From contig JADGJL010000119.1 in the NCBI GenBank assembly GCA_027600665.1, positions 1-40,067 on the forward strand: 40,067 nt of DNA, given 5' to 3'. The position numbers and the translations under genes are program-made. The stretch comes from Irineochytrium annulatum. Its lineage: Eukaryota; Chytridiomycota; Chytridiomycetes; Chytridiales; Chytridiaceae. The notes below the pieces were generated by a model. The model was not told the origin of the DNA. It searched no databases and worked only from the letters and a program-made list of their open reading frames with translations. This document shows positions 1 to 10,502 of this stretch, piece by piece. Every line of letters begins with the position of its first letter. Position 1 is the first letter of the stretch.

Positions 1-166
1 GGTTTTTAGAGGCCCATTTGACAAAAACTTCGTGGAGAACCCTGACACTCACAACTATTCCGTTATTTTAACCCACGTCCTTGAACCACGAAACACAAAG
101 TAGAACAAAGATAGCGATAACCACAAAAACGATTTTTCCTCCCTCCCACGACTTGTAATTGCCTCA

Positions 167-3100
167 TTAAAACCGAGTGCCAACCATAAACTCCGCCGCA
201 AACGCGTCCTCCGAAATGGCGCCCTCGCCTTGTATCTTCTGGCTCGACACACCAAGCCCCATCGCACCACCCGCGAATTCGTGACTGCCGTTGAACGACA
301 ACTCGCCCATCATCAAGCCCTGAACCCCAAACCCTCCGTCGTAAAACGTATTCGCCCCCATCGCCGCGCCTTCCGCCACCTCAAACTCCTTTTGACTCGC
401 ACACGTGCCCGTCGCGAGCGGGTGGCTCGCCACGACGCCACCTGAAGATCCAACGCCGCTCATCTGGGGCTGGCTGAGCAGGTGCTTGTGCGTCTGCGGC
501 GGGCTGCCCTGATCGATCGAGAACGGGTGCGCGTACGGGCTCGAGTTGAGCGTCGAGATGTCCGACGTCGTCGAGGCGTCCGAGAGGTTCCTCCGGTGGG
601 AGTGCCGTCGCGATGGGAGAACGGGGTGGAAGTGTTCGTGGATGGAGGCAAGGGAGCCACGGCGGTAGTCGAGGGCTGCGGTCGTAGGGACGGCGCGGGG
701 ACCGAGGACTTTTGAAGCGGCGCCTGGCGGGCCCGCGTTCAAGCTCGGGATCGATCCACGGCGGGAGGTCAGGAAGGAGGCTACGGAGTAATCAGCTGAC
801 GCCGAGGGGTCGTGCGCTTGCTGCTGTTGCTGCTGCTGCCCCTGAGCTTGGGAAACCTGTTGGCCCGGAAACATCGCAGTTGTGCCGCCAAGGTACGACA
901 CAGGCGACGGCTCGGCCCTGAGGGACGCCAGCGAGCCCCTCCGCCTTCCCGGTAACTGGAGGAAGGATGGCCGCCGGTCGAGAACAGGGCCGACCTCGCC
1001 GTCCGCAAACGCGACATGGGTCGGCGTCGAGGCGCCGTAGAACGCTTCGCCGTTCTGCGGGTCCATCCTCGAGTCGTACGACGACGCCTCCGTCGTCGCC
1101 GAGGTGAAAGACGCCGCGTCCGAGTCCGCCACCGAGACGAGGCTCTGCGTCCGCGTCCGCATCCACATCTGGTTGTTCATCGGGTAATTGTATAATCCCG
1201 CGCTGCCGTCTTGAACCGACGGGCTGAAGGGGCTACTCGGGACGTGGCATGGGGAAGTTATGTAGGAGGGGAAGCCTAACGGGTTACCGGAGGCCGCCGC
1301 GCCGAGGTCGTCTACGGAGGAGGTGGCGCGTAGAGGGTGGCTGGTCGGCGTGCTAGAGAGGATGATGGAGTCGGCGGAAGCCGACGGGTGACCCATATGA
1401 CCCATCTGGGCATACGCAGGGAGCCCATGCTGACCGAGGTGAGGGTGCTGTTGGTAGTGCGGCATGCCGTAGAAGTCCGACGAAGGCCCCCCTTCAAATC
1501 CGGTCGCCGACGTAATGCTGCTAAACCTTCGCGGCGGGGGGCCAATCGGGGCGGACGTAGGTCCCCCGGGGGTCATGGGGGCACCGGCGGGGTTGCCTTG
1601 CGAATTGTCGTTGTAGTGGCTAGGAGACCGGCCGCGGACGACAAGGTTTAGGGACTCAATCCTCGCGGCGGGAATCTGCAGGCCCGTCGCCGTGACGGCT
1701 ATGAGCTCGACGACGATCACGTAGTACTGCTTTAACGCAGCTTTCCGCTTAACCGAGTTTGCCGTCGCGGATTTAAACTGACATCGCTCAAACGTAACAA
1801 CCGACGGGTTTGCAGTTGCGGCGCCGGCAAAATCGAAAGGGTTGCCGCCGGGGAGGATCGGCTGCGCTGTCGGGACAGTCTGTGGGCCTTTGTCGCGCTT
1901 CGGGGTATGCTGAACGATCTCAATGATCTTTTCGCCGTTAGCAACCCGAGCGCCCATGCTGACGCAGAACCCTGTGACCTGGTGGAGGACATCCGGATTC
2001 TTCGGATCCCTCATGACGCAGGGGAGTTCCAGTGCGTTGCCATTCTCATCCAAGGACGAAAAGGCGCAAGTGAGCTGGAAATAGTTCCGGCGGTAGCATG
2101 TCCAATCATTCTCTGTGAAAAAGAAGCCACGATCGATCTTGGGGTTGATCGTGACGTTGTACCTATGTAGTTTCGCGTTAATATCGCTTAATGTAAGGCT
2201 GCTCAGTGTTCGACTCACGATCTTGACTGATCTCTTGATAAAATATGTACCAGCTGCTTCGTCTGCCCGAAAAATGTTATCGCTTCCCCACTGGGCCCCG
2301 ACGTCGAGTGATCTCCCCGCCTCCGCCTAGTCGGAGACTGCATTGAGCTGATCACTGAGTAATACGGCGACGACTGGTTCGAAATCGGGGCCGACATTGG
2401 CGCGTGCTGATTCCGCATCGCGGCGGCGTTCGCGGAGGCAGTCAGAGACGTGTTGATGAACAAGCTCTTTTTCGGCCTGCCTGAGGGGAGCGTCGACGTC
2501 GGCCGTGTCGAGGAAGCCGGCAGCTGAGGCGACGGCGTGGGCGTGGTCGTCTGGGTGTAGGAGAGGATGGGCGTGACCGAGGGTTTCGGTGATGAGTTTG
2601 AGCCGGCTGTCGCCGTGTTGGCTAGTGAACTCGGCTGGGATGGTGGGGTCACGGGAGTGGGTGTCGGGGTCGTTGATGCTCTCAGATTACTCGGCGGATG
2701 TTGCTGATAGGGTTGGGTGTGCGGGATCATTGGCGAAGGCTGCTGGTGAGGGTAGGCGGAGTGGCTGAGGAGGGATGAGCTCGACGACGATGACGATAGG
2801 GTAGGGGGCGTCATGGTCATGTTCATCATCATCATCGACGGAGTCGTGTGAGGTGCACTGATGTCGACGAACGAGACCCCAGGAGCCGAGGACGACGGGA
2901 TGATATGCTGCTGCTGCTGCTGTGGGTGGAAATGCATCGGCTGTTGATCCATCACCCCCGCGACGCTAGCACCCATTCCCAAACCCATGTCTTGCCCCAG
3001 CTGCATCCCGACCATGTATTCCTGCGACGGCATGCCGCCGACCGCAGCCAGACTGTGACCTCCGGCGTCCATCCCCGCCCGAAGGAGGTGGTGCTGCTGC

Positions 3101-3522
3101 ATGTTGGCGCCGGCCATCGCTGACATCATGTCTTGAGCGCCGTGATCAACGTGGTCGATCGCCCCCGGCACTCCGACGAGGAAGGGATCCATCAGCGGAT
3201 CCATTACGTATAACATCTGGTCCCCGGCCGCCGAGGTGACCTGATCGTCGCTGCCAGCGGCTGGAAAGTAGGCGCCCGAAGCGTCGCTGACAGACGCCAC
3301 AGGCGCCGGTCCCATCTGGAAATCCGGCCGTGGTGTGGCGTTGAGGATGGTGTCCTCGTTCATGGCGTAATGGGAACAACGGCAGGCGGCGGCGTCGCGG
3401 CGGAAGGCGATGGAGCGGCCGACGAAGTCCTGTGTTGATTCGTGCCTGCCGTAAGTAACGGGGGGGTGTTGTAAGGAAGCAATGCCGGTTGGTCGCGAGG
3501 TGTGTTCGCATGCGGTTTCCAC
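167..3522 (-). CDS. Ndt80/PhoG-family DNA-binding transcription factor
   Basis: Two exons, 2219-3522 and 167-2162, joined across a 56-bp GTGAGT...TAG intron (2163-2218) that keeps the frame. The model is 1099 aa, or 1046 aa if translation starts at the second Met (3363), which I cannot exclude. The Ndt80/PhoG immunoglobulin-like DNA-binding domain spans roughly residues 400-640. Its hallmark stretch FFFTENDWTCYRRNYFQL is directly visible just after the splice junction. The rest is low-complexity: a Ser/Thr/Pro/Met-rich N-terminal half with a short Gln run, and a Ser/Gly/Gln-rich tail with another Gln run, typical of disordered regulatory regions. Family members act in the nucleus and control meiosis, sexual development or nutrient response in fungi; the target here is unknown. 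The coding sequence is GC-rich, with third-position C/G preference, unlike the more AT-rich genes in the middle of the window. Upstream lies about 1.1 kb without a clear gene. Confidence 0.88.
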
Positions 3523-4602
3523 CGGCTTTTTCGATGAAACGAATTATCTCCTTAAAGAAATAATATCCAGCTTTTGTTCTTTTTCTCACGCGATCCTCGT
3601 CTGAGAATAATAAATATGGAGGCAAACGTCGAATACCTCCGACCCTCCCCCTTGATCCCTTGATTGTTATCTTCTGCTTCTGGGCTTGGAGCACGCCTTG
3701 GGAATGACGTTGATCCTGTACGCACACGATCCTCAAACCCGGAAGGCTTTGGCGCAAGATGTGTTGAAGATATGCGCCATCCTACATTGACTGTGGCGCC
3801 GACGGCCGCGCTTTGTCTATCTGTCTATCACCCTTTCCTATACAATTACGCAGCGAGCTGTATTGTGAACTAGCCGACGCCACCAGACGCGAACAAGTGG
3901 CGCACCATGCTTGAGCCAGTCCCCCCGTCTTGAGCGATTTTTGCGAGATGTCAGCTGGCGGAAAACAAAGTTTTCCCTGGCAGCATTCCGTTCCTCGTCT
4001 CGATTCTTGTGATCTGGTGAAGGTTGCCTCGTGGCCTCCCTTGGACGTGTGTGACGAACACCTCCCGCTGCAGCCATTCCAAGCAAAAAAAAAGGGGGTT
4101 CAAGTCGATGACAGCAGCGCCCGCATGACGCAGAAAGCAACCACCATGCAAGCTACTGACCATCTCCAGCCCGGGAGACATCGGCGCTCGGATGAATTCC
4201 CATGCAGACCGACCACCCATCACCCACCAGCATCGTGTGAGGCCCACGATTCGCGACGTCGCGGTCCGATCAGGGATCATCCACACCATGGCGTCTCGTC
4301 GCGCATCGGGGGACAGAGTCGTCGACTTCGGAGATTTTAAAGCCCATGTAGTCGGTGGAAAGGGAAGGTTGCAGAAGTCCGGTTGAAGCGATTCCAACTG
4401 GTATGCCGCGAGAGCGAAGATTGCTATTTATTTGAAGATCCACCTTTTGAGTACGGTGTACTCTATTAGTCCCCCGTTATGGACTCAGGTGAACTCGACC
4501 CTCCCGCCGTGTAGGCAGTATCTGTTAAAGGCTTGCAAACTTCCACTCCCTAAATGAGACGCATTTCGCCGATCACATCCAGTTTTATCGCTTTAAAAAA
4601 GA
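3523..4602. other. Intergenic region between the Ndt80-like gene and the allantoinase gene
   Basis: About 1.1 kb separating two divergent genes, so it should hold both promoters and 5' UTRs. Several open frames of 70-150 codons run on both strands, but none shows a recognisable motif, splice structure or codon bias, and they overlap one another. I see no tRNA, no repeat and no transposon remnant. An extra 5' exon of the Ndt80-like gene could lie here but I could not support one. Confidence 0.5.
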
Positions 4603-5745
4603 ATGGCGGATTTCAACAAGCGCGATCTTCGCGGCTACGGCGCCAGCCCGCCGGACGCTCAATGGCCCAACCGCGCCCGGATAGCCATCTCCTTCGTGGT
4701 CAACTACGAGGAAGGCGGCGAAAACACGCTTGACAACGGAGACCTGACCTCTGAAGTGTTCCTGAACGAGACTCCCGGAGGTGCGCCGCGTCACGCGAGG
4801 TGAGCCACTTTTGCGGTGTGTTCTTTCCCCTGTTCCATTATCCTCGTTGATCACCGCGTCGCTGGTGTCTCGTCCAGGGACCCCAACATGGAGACTCAGT
4901 ACGAATACGGCTCCCGCTCGGGTGTGTGGCGGATCCTGCGCATGTTCGATGAGAAAAAGTGGAAGTTCACGTGCTACGCCGTCGGAAGGGCCGTCGAGCT
5001 GAACCCGGAGCCGGTTATTGCCATGGCGAAAGCGGGCCACGAGGTCGCGTCCCACAACCACAGATGGATCGATTACAGCGTGCTGGACGACAAGACGGAG
5101 AGGGAGTACGTGCACAAGAGCATCAAGGCCATTTCGGTGCGTTTTTTCCTTTTCGGAGATTAGGCGCGCTGTATGACGCCATGCGGATATCAGGACGCGG
5201 TAGGGAAGCCTCCTGTTGGCTGGTACACGGGTCGGATTGGCCCGAACAGTCGGAGGATTGTTGTTGAGGAGTACAAGAAGGCCGGTCTCGAGCTCCTGTA
5301 CGACTCGGACGCATACAACGATGATTTGCCTTACTACGTTGGCGACCACCTGGTCGTCCCTTACACCTTGGATCAAAACGACATGAAGGTTCGAGCATGT
5401 TTTACTGTCCAACGTGCTGAAACGTCCCGCTTAGTTCTGCGTGGCGCCAGGATTCACATCCCCAGATGCATTTTTTTTGTACCTTAAGAACACCTTTGAC
5501 GTCCTTCGGAAGGAGGGTGGGAAGTTCATGAACGTTGGGCTTCACTGCAGAATTATTGGCAAGCCCGGGAGAGCCCCCGGGCTGCAGCAGTTCATGGACT
5601 ACAGTATGTTTCAAATTGCATCGGGTTGTACTCGGGAATGGCACTCAAACTATGCATTTTATCAGTCGCGACATTCGATGACGTCTGGGTCTGCACGAGG
5701 GAAGAGCTTGCTCGCCACTGGAAGAAGACTCATCCGGCCAAGTGA
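4603..5745 (+). CDS. PuuE-type allantoinase (polysaccharide-deacetylase fold)
   Basis: Five exons: 4603-4799, 4878-5136, 5194-5388, 5435-5603 and 5666-5745, giving 299 aa, the length of bacterial PuuE (about 300 aa). PuuE hydrolyses allantoin to allantoate without the amidohydrolase fold of classical allantoinase, in purine and ureide breakdown. Family landmarks in order: DLRGYGASPPDAQWPN near the N-terminus, SFVVNYEEGGE, YEYGSRSGVWR, the histidine-bearing SHNHRW segment, PVGWYTGRIGPNSRR, YDSDAYNDDLPYY, and a C-terminal VWVCTREELARHW. The start ATG directly precedes the conserved DLRGYG block. The first three introns (78, 57 and 46 bp) have GTGAGC, GTGCGT and GTTCGA donors; the fourth is 62 bp. 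No signal peptide is visible, so a cytosolic enzyme is expected rather than a secreted chitin deacetylase, the other use of this fold. No other purine-breakdown gene is in the window. Confidence 0.93.
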
Positions 5746-6117
5746 ATGCGAAACTTTAAGCGCGTTATATTTCATTTTCTCGCCTCATGTAGTCTCCTGT
5801 GCCGAATTCCTATTTCCTATGATCAACGTAACGTCTTTGTGTCCAAAGGACACGGAACATAACCCAGTCAGGACCTGTGAATGACAACGTAATAGATATT
5901 GTGCCTTCGTAATTTTTTATTTGAACTCTACATGTGATGGTGGCAAGAATTTAGAACAACAAGAGGGCGCCGGCTAGATCCGATAATTCCTTCTCAACAT
6001 AATGTTGAAGCCCAACAATACCCCGCAACCATCCAGAATCGGTATACAGATTCATCAAAGCCCACTCCAGAGGCCCCACCTTCCCTCCACCACGAAAGCC
6101 TTCATCAACCCCAGCCG
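5746..6117. other. Convergent 3' intergenic region
   Basis: 372 bp between the stop codons of the allantoinase (+) and UBC13 (-) genes. It must hold both 3' UTRs. It is AT-rich in the middle (around 5885-5960). I see no gene, repeat or RNA in it. Confidence 0.6.
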
Positions 6118-6922
<805 letters not shown>

Positions 6923-7044
6923 TGCCCCTTAAAATTGAGAGCCTGGGTCGGGACCGGCAAATCGCGGGGAGGGTGGATGCGATAGGGCGGACGGAAGGGG
7001 CTCACGAATGACTGTTCACACAGAACGATTTCGACAACTTGAAA
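6923..7044. promoter_or_regulatory. Bidirectional promoter region, UBC13 / GatB
   Basis: 122 bp between the start codons of two divergent genes. Both core promoters and both 5' UTRs must fit here, or overlap the coding starts. No clear TATA box is seen. The assignment follows from gene geometry only. Confidence 0.5.
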
Positions 7045-9179
7045 ATGGCGAGGATGCTCGCGAAGTGGCAGACCAGGATCGGGCTGGAGGTCCACGCGCA
7101 GATTGCGACTCGGTCCAAGCTTTTTTCAGGTTAGAATACGCTGCGGGAGCTTTTTTGTTTTTGTTTTGTTCCCTTGGTTGTTTTACGGCGTAATTTCGAT
7201 AAATGGAGTTTACAGCTTAAATACTTTGAACAAGATGCGCGAGCCGCGAATGGAGCCCTGTCCGGACCTAATTCGAGCGTCTCGGTGATCGATGCGGCAT
7301 TTCCGGGAACCCTCCCGGTAGGAATTGGACAATCATCCGTTCCTATTCTTTCTCGCTCTTATGCACTGTGTTTCTCCCTTCCTCGCCCTCTCTTAGACAT
7401 TAAATGCCGAGTGCGTTCGGCTTGGCGTTAAGGCTGCCTTGGCGCTCTCATGCACTATCAATCGTGTGTCGTCGTTTGATAGGAAACATTATTTCTACCC
7501 GGATCTTCCGCAAGGATATCAAATAACACAACATTTTGGTATCCGTCGCTTTATTGGCCATGGGCCACGTCACGCGGCTAATAAATTCGATCTTACTGCA
7601 GATCCTATTGCGAAGAACGGTTATTTGGACATGTACGAGCATGATGGCGTGGAGCAGCCGAAGCGCATTCGGTTGTACCAGATACAGATTGAGCAGGTAC
7701 GATTTATGCTCTAGGCGGCTGCAGCGACGGATATTGCCAGACGAGATATAACTTGATAAGTTTTGTAGGACTCGGGCAAAACCGTTGTCGGTTACGATGG
7801 CCAAACGCTTGTGGATCTTAACAGGGCGGGTGTCGGGGTCCTCGAAATTGTCACTCAACCTGACATTACGTGAGTTCTACTTCAGATGCAGCAGCTTTGA
7901 TATGGGGGCTACGTACTAGTTAGATGCAAACTGACATGACACTCGCTTAGGTCTGGTGATGAGGCGGTATCCTTTATGAAGAAAATCCAGCGGTTGCTAT
8001 GGCATATTGGGGTCGCGTCGGCGAATATGGACGAGGTATGAACAATGACACCGTTATACCATTAGAAGTTGACTAATGCGTTTTAGGGAAGCTGGCGATG
8101 TGACGTTAACATATCTGTTAACCGTGCTGGCTCCGATCAATACGGAACACGCACCGAACTGAAGCATATATCGAAGTTCTCGTCCATAAAGGACGCCGTA
8201 GGTGAGCTTTTCAGCATTTTAGCCGCCGTCACGGCTGACCGAAGGACTTTCAGATTTCGAGGTCAAAAGGCAGATAGCCCTTTTGGAATCCGGCCAGGCT
8301 GTGCAGCAAGAAACACGGCGCGTGGACGACAAGACAGGCGAGACGGTTTTGCTGCGTGGAAAGGAAGAGGCGGTAGATTATCGATATATCCCGGAGCCCG
8401 ATCTTCCGCATATCTTTGTTTCTCAGAAGATGATCGACGGCGTCCGCAATAGCCTGCCAGAGTCGCTCGACTCTAGATGGAAGCGGCTGAGGGATGACAT
8501 GAAACTGACTCCGTACGACATCGAGGTTCTTATGGCGGAGCCTGGTGCCGTCGAGTTTTTCGAGGAGGTTCTGCTTTCTTTATGCGTGTTCTTCTTATTG
8601 TTTAGCAGCTGAGTAAAGGCGTCGATCCGAAAGTAGCCTTGGGTTGGTGAGTTTAGATACAGTAGCAGCCAACGAGAACTGACCCTCCGTTAGGCTAACG
8701 ACGAATGTCTTCGGGTGGTTAAAAGCACGAAACCTGGCGCTTCCGGATTCGCCGGTCCGGCCTGACCGCTTACGGTCTCTGATTGATTTGATGGGCAAAG
8801 GCTTGCTTTCCGGTACGTGGAAATGCTTGCATGACTGTGCTAATTTTTTTAGGGCTTCGAGCGAAGAATGTGTTAACACTTATGATGGACGGTGATGTTC
8901 GCGCGCCGAAAGACATTGCGCTTGAGCAGCAGTGGATTCAAGTGAACGACGAAGAGCAAATTAATAAGGAACTGGATGTACTAATCGCTGCAAATCCCGA
9001 CCTAGTAAGCAAACAGTAGCTCATTTAAAAATTTAATCGCGCATCAGGTCACGAAAATCAAGGACGGAAAGCACCGGCTTTTGAAGTTCTTTTCAGGGGA
9101 GATAATGAAGAAGTCAAAGGGGAAATTTAACCCAATTTTGGTGGACAAATTATTAAGGTCTAAGTTACAGCTGCCATGA
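7045..9179 (+). CDS. GATB: Glutamyl-tRNA(Gln) amidotransferase subunit B (GatB/PET112)
   Basis: Eleven exons: 7045-7129, 7235-7317, 7397-7696, 7769-7869, 7951-8035, 8087-8201, 8254-8567, 8606-8646, 8694-8812, 8853-9004 and 9048-9179, giving 508 aa, normal for GatB. GatB is the transamidation subunit of GatCAB, which converts Glu-tRNA(Gln) to Gln-tRNA(Gln) in mitochondria. Visible hallmarks: [97 protein letters not shown], and the helical YqeY-like C-terminus with [10 protein letters not shown]. The N-terminal extension before the GLEVH block is only about 12 residues, so a mitochondrial presequence would be short, or an upstream start is missed. The exon 8 acceptor is a TAGCAG tandem, so one glutamine is optional. 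Introns run from 38 to 105 bp. Confidence 0.94.
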
Positions 9180-9246
9180 TACCACACATAGCGTCTCCAC
9201 CCCTTCTAAACACACTATGATAATGATAATGCAGTAAATTAAATGT

Positions 9247-10296
9247 TCACACAAGACCAAGATACTCCGCCACAAAGACTCGGAAGATCTTTGCAAAATC
9301 TTTGACCGTATCGGCGCTGATTGCTTTTGCATTGTCCGATTGCTTGTGCCAGACGCTAGGGAACGTCGCCGGGATAACGTGCACAATTGGAACACCCCTT
9401 TGCATAAACGGCCGATGGTCGTCGTCGACGCCTCCGGGGTACATATAGCTGTCACCCGGCACAAAATAGCCCGCCTCCCCGGTCCTCCTCATTTTCCGCA
9501 CATGTTTAGTTGACAAAAGTGTAATATCGGCGAGCCGCGACTCCACGTCCACCAGCCGATTCCAAGCCCACGTCGTCTTTGCTTGCAGATTCGTGAGCTT
9601 AATCTCCGGCGTCCCCAGCAGGTCGAGGAGAACAAAGAGATCTATCCCCACGAGCCGGTTTGACACGGTCCCGTCATTTGCCACAATCTCTTGCTTCTCC
9701 CACTTCTCCGCAAGGTGTCGCGAACCGTACAGCGAGTCCGTCGCAGACCACTGATGGAACGCCTCCTCTCCGTCGAAAAAGATGATCTGAAGCGTTGCGG
9801 ACAGCTCCGACCTTCTCGCTTCCAGGAGAGCGTCAAGGTGCGTTGCAACGTCCACCAGAATGGCGCACGGAACCGCCGAGTCCGTCGCGCCAATAAAGTC
9901 GAAGTCTTTAAAGTATTTGCTGTCAAAGTGAGCGGCCAGCACGAGGCGCCGAGGAGCGGAGTAATCTTTCGTTACGATGATATTGTTGAAAGGCTTCGTC
10001 CCAATCGGCGTATCGGCATTGAACGCGTCCTCCTCAATGTGCCAGTTCAAGTCGGCGAATGTCTTCTTGATGTAGCGTTGAACATCCAGGTTGCCTGGGC
10101 TTCCGGGCACTCTTGGGACCAGGAACGGCGACAGAAAGTCCCCTTGCACGGTGAGCCGCGCCTCTGAGTCCGCGCCGAGGTTCACCAGGTTCTTCAGGTC
10201 GGCGTTCACGAGCCGCTGAGCGAACCGAGAGTTGAGGTCTCGACCCCACGCGAGGGGGACCGCCGCCAGGAGGACGATGAGAAGGAGCCCGAGCAT
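9247..10296 (-). CDS. Secreted glutaminyl-peptide cyclotransferase (glutaminyl cyclase, M28 fold)
   Basis: Single exon, 349 aa. It cyclises N-terminal glutamine of peptides to pyroglutamate. The first 18 residues are a clear signal peptide (hydrophobic core, AWG end), so it acts in the secretory pathway or outside the cell. The family blocks follow in order: PRVPGSPGN, AAHFDSKYF, GATDSAVPC with the zinc-binding Asp139, FFDGEEAFHQW with catalytic Glu177 and zinc-binding Glu178, SLYGSRHLA, FVLLDLLG with the conserved Asp225, DDDHRPF, and FPSVWHKQ with Trp316 and the zinc ligand His317. All residues needed for activity by comparison with animal QC are present. It is one of the few intron-free genes here and is GC-rich. 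It faces the stop codon of GatB at 67 bp and is divergent from the cyclin Y gene. Confidence 0.95.
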   Translation of the reverse strand: MLGLLLIVLLAAVPLAWGRDLNSRFAQRLVNADLKNLVNLGADSEARLTVQGDFLSPFLVPRVPGSPGNLDVQRYIKKTFADLNWHIEEDAFNADTPIGTKPFNNIIVTKDYSAPRRLVLAAHFDSKYFKDFDFIGATDSAVPCAILVDVATHLDALLEARRSELSATLQIIFFDGEEAFHQWSATDSLYGSRHLAEKWEKQEIVANDGTVSNRLVGIDLFVLLDLLGTPEIKLTNLQAKTTWAWNRLVDVESRLADITLLSTKHVRKMRRTGEAGYFVPGDSYMYPGGVDDDHRPFMQRGVPIVHVIPATFPSVWHKQSDNAKAISADTVKDFAKIFRVFVAEYLGLV

Positions 10297-10502
10297 ATGT
10301 TGAACTGATCAACTTTGAGCAGCTTTGACCGCGGTCCTTTGATCGCTTTAATCAACATCACAAGCTCGATCCCGTCCCCACCACAAGCCCCCCGAGCTAC
10401 GCTCGACTCACATAGAAGGCCTTACGTGCAGGGCTGATCTCTTCGCTCGATGGAGAAATTGTGGTGATCTCAGTCGACAACAGTGTTGGATTTTCAACCG
10501 TC
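10297..10502. promoter_or_regulatory. Bidirectional promoter region, glutaminyl cyclase / cyclin Y
   Basis: 206 bp between divergent start codons, taking the cyclin Y start at 10503. Nothing else is seen in it. Assigned from gene geometry only. Confidence 0.45.

Noticed and set aside
807..840. CTG/CAG repeat as a microsatellite of interest
   Set aside because: Short, interrupted and simply encodes the Gln run of the Ndt80-like protein.
3146..3757. 203-codon minus-strand frame overlapping the Ndt80-like start
   Set aside because: It lies in a different frame from the Ndt80-like exon, has an Arg/His-rich shadow composition, and offers no donor that would join it to the real exon.
4585..5412. 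275-codon open frame on the minus strand
   Set aside because: Fully antisense to the allantoinase exons and introns, whose protein matches PuuE throughout. It arises from GC-rich codon bias.
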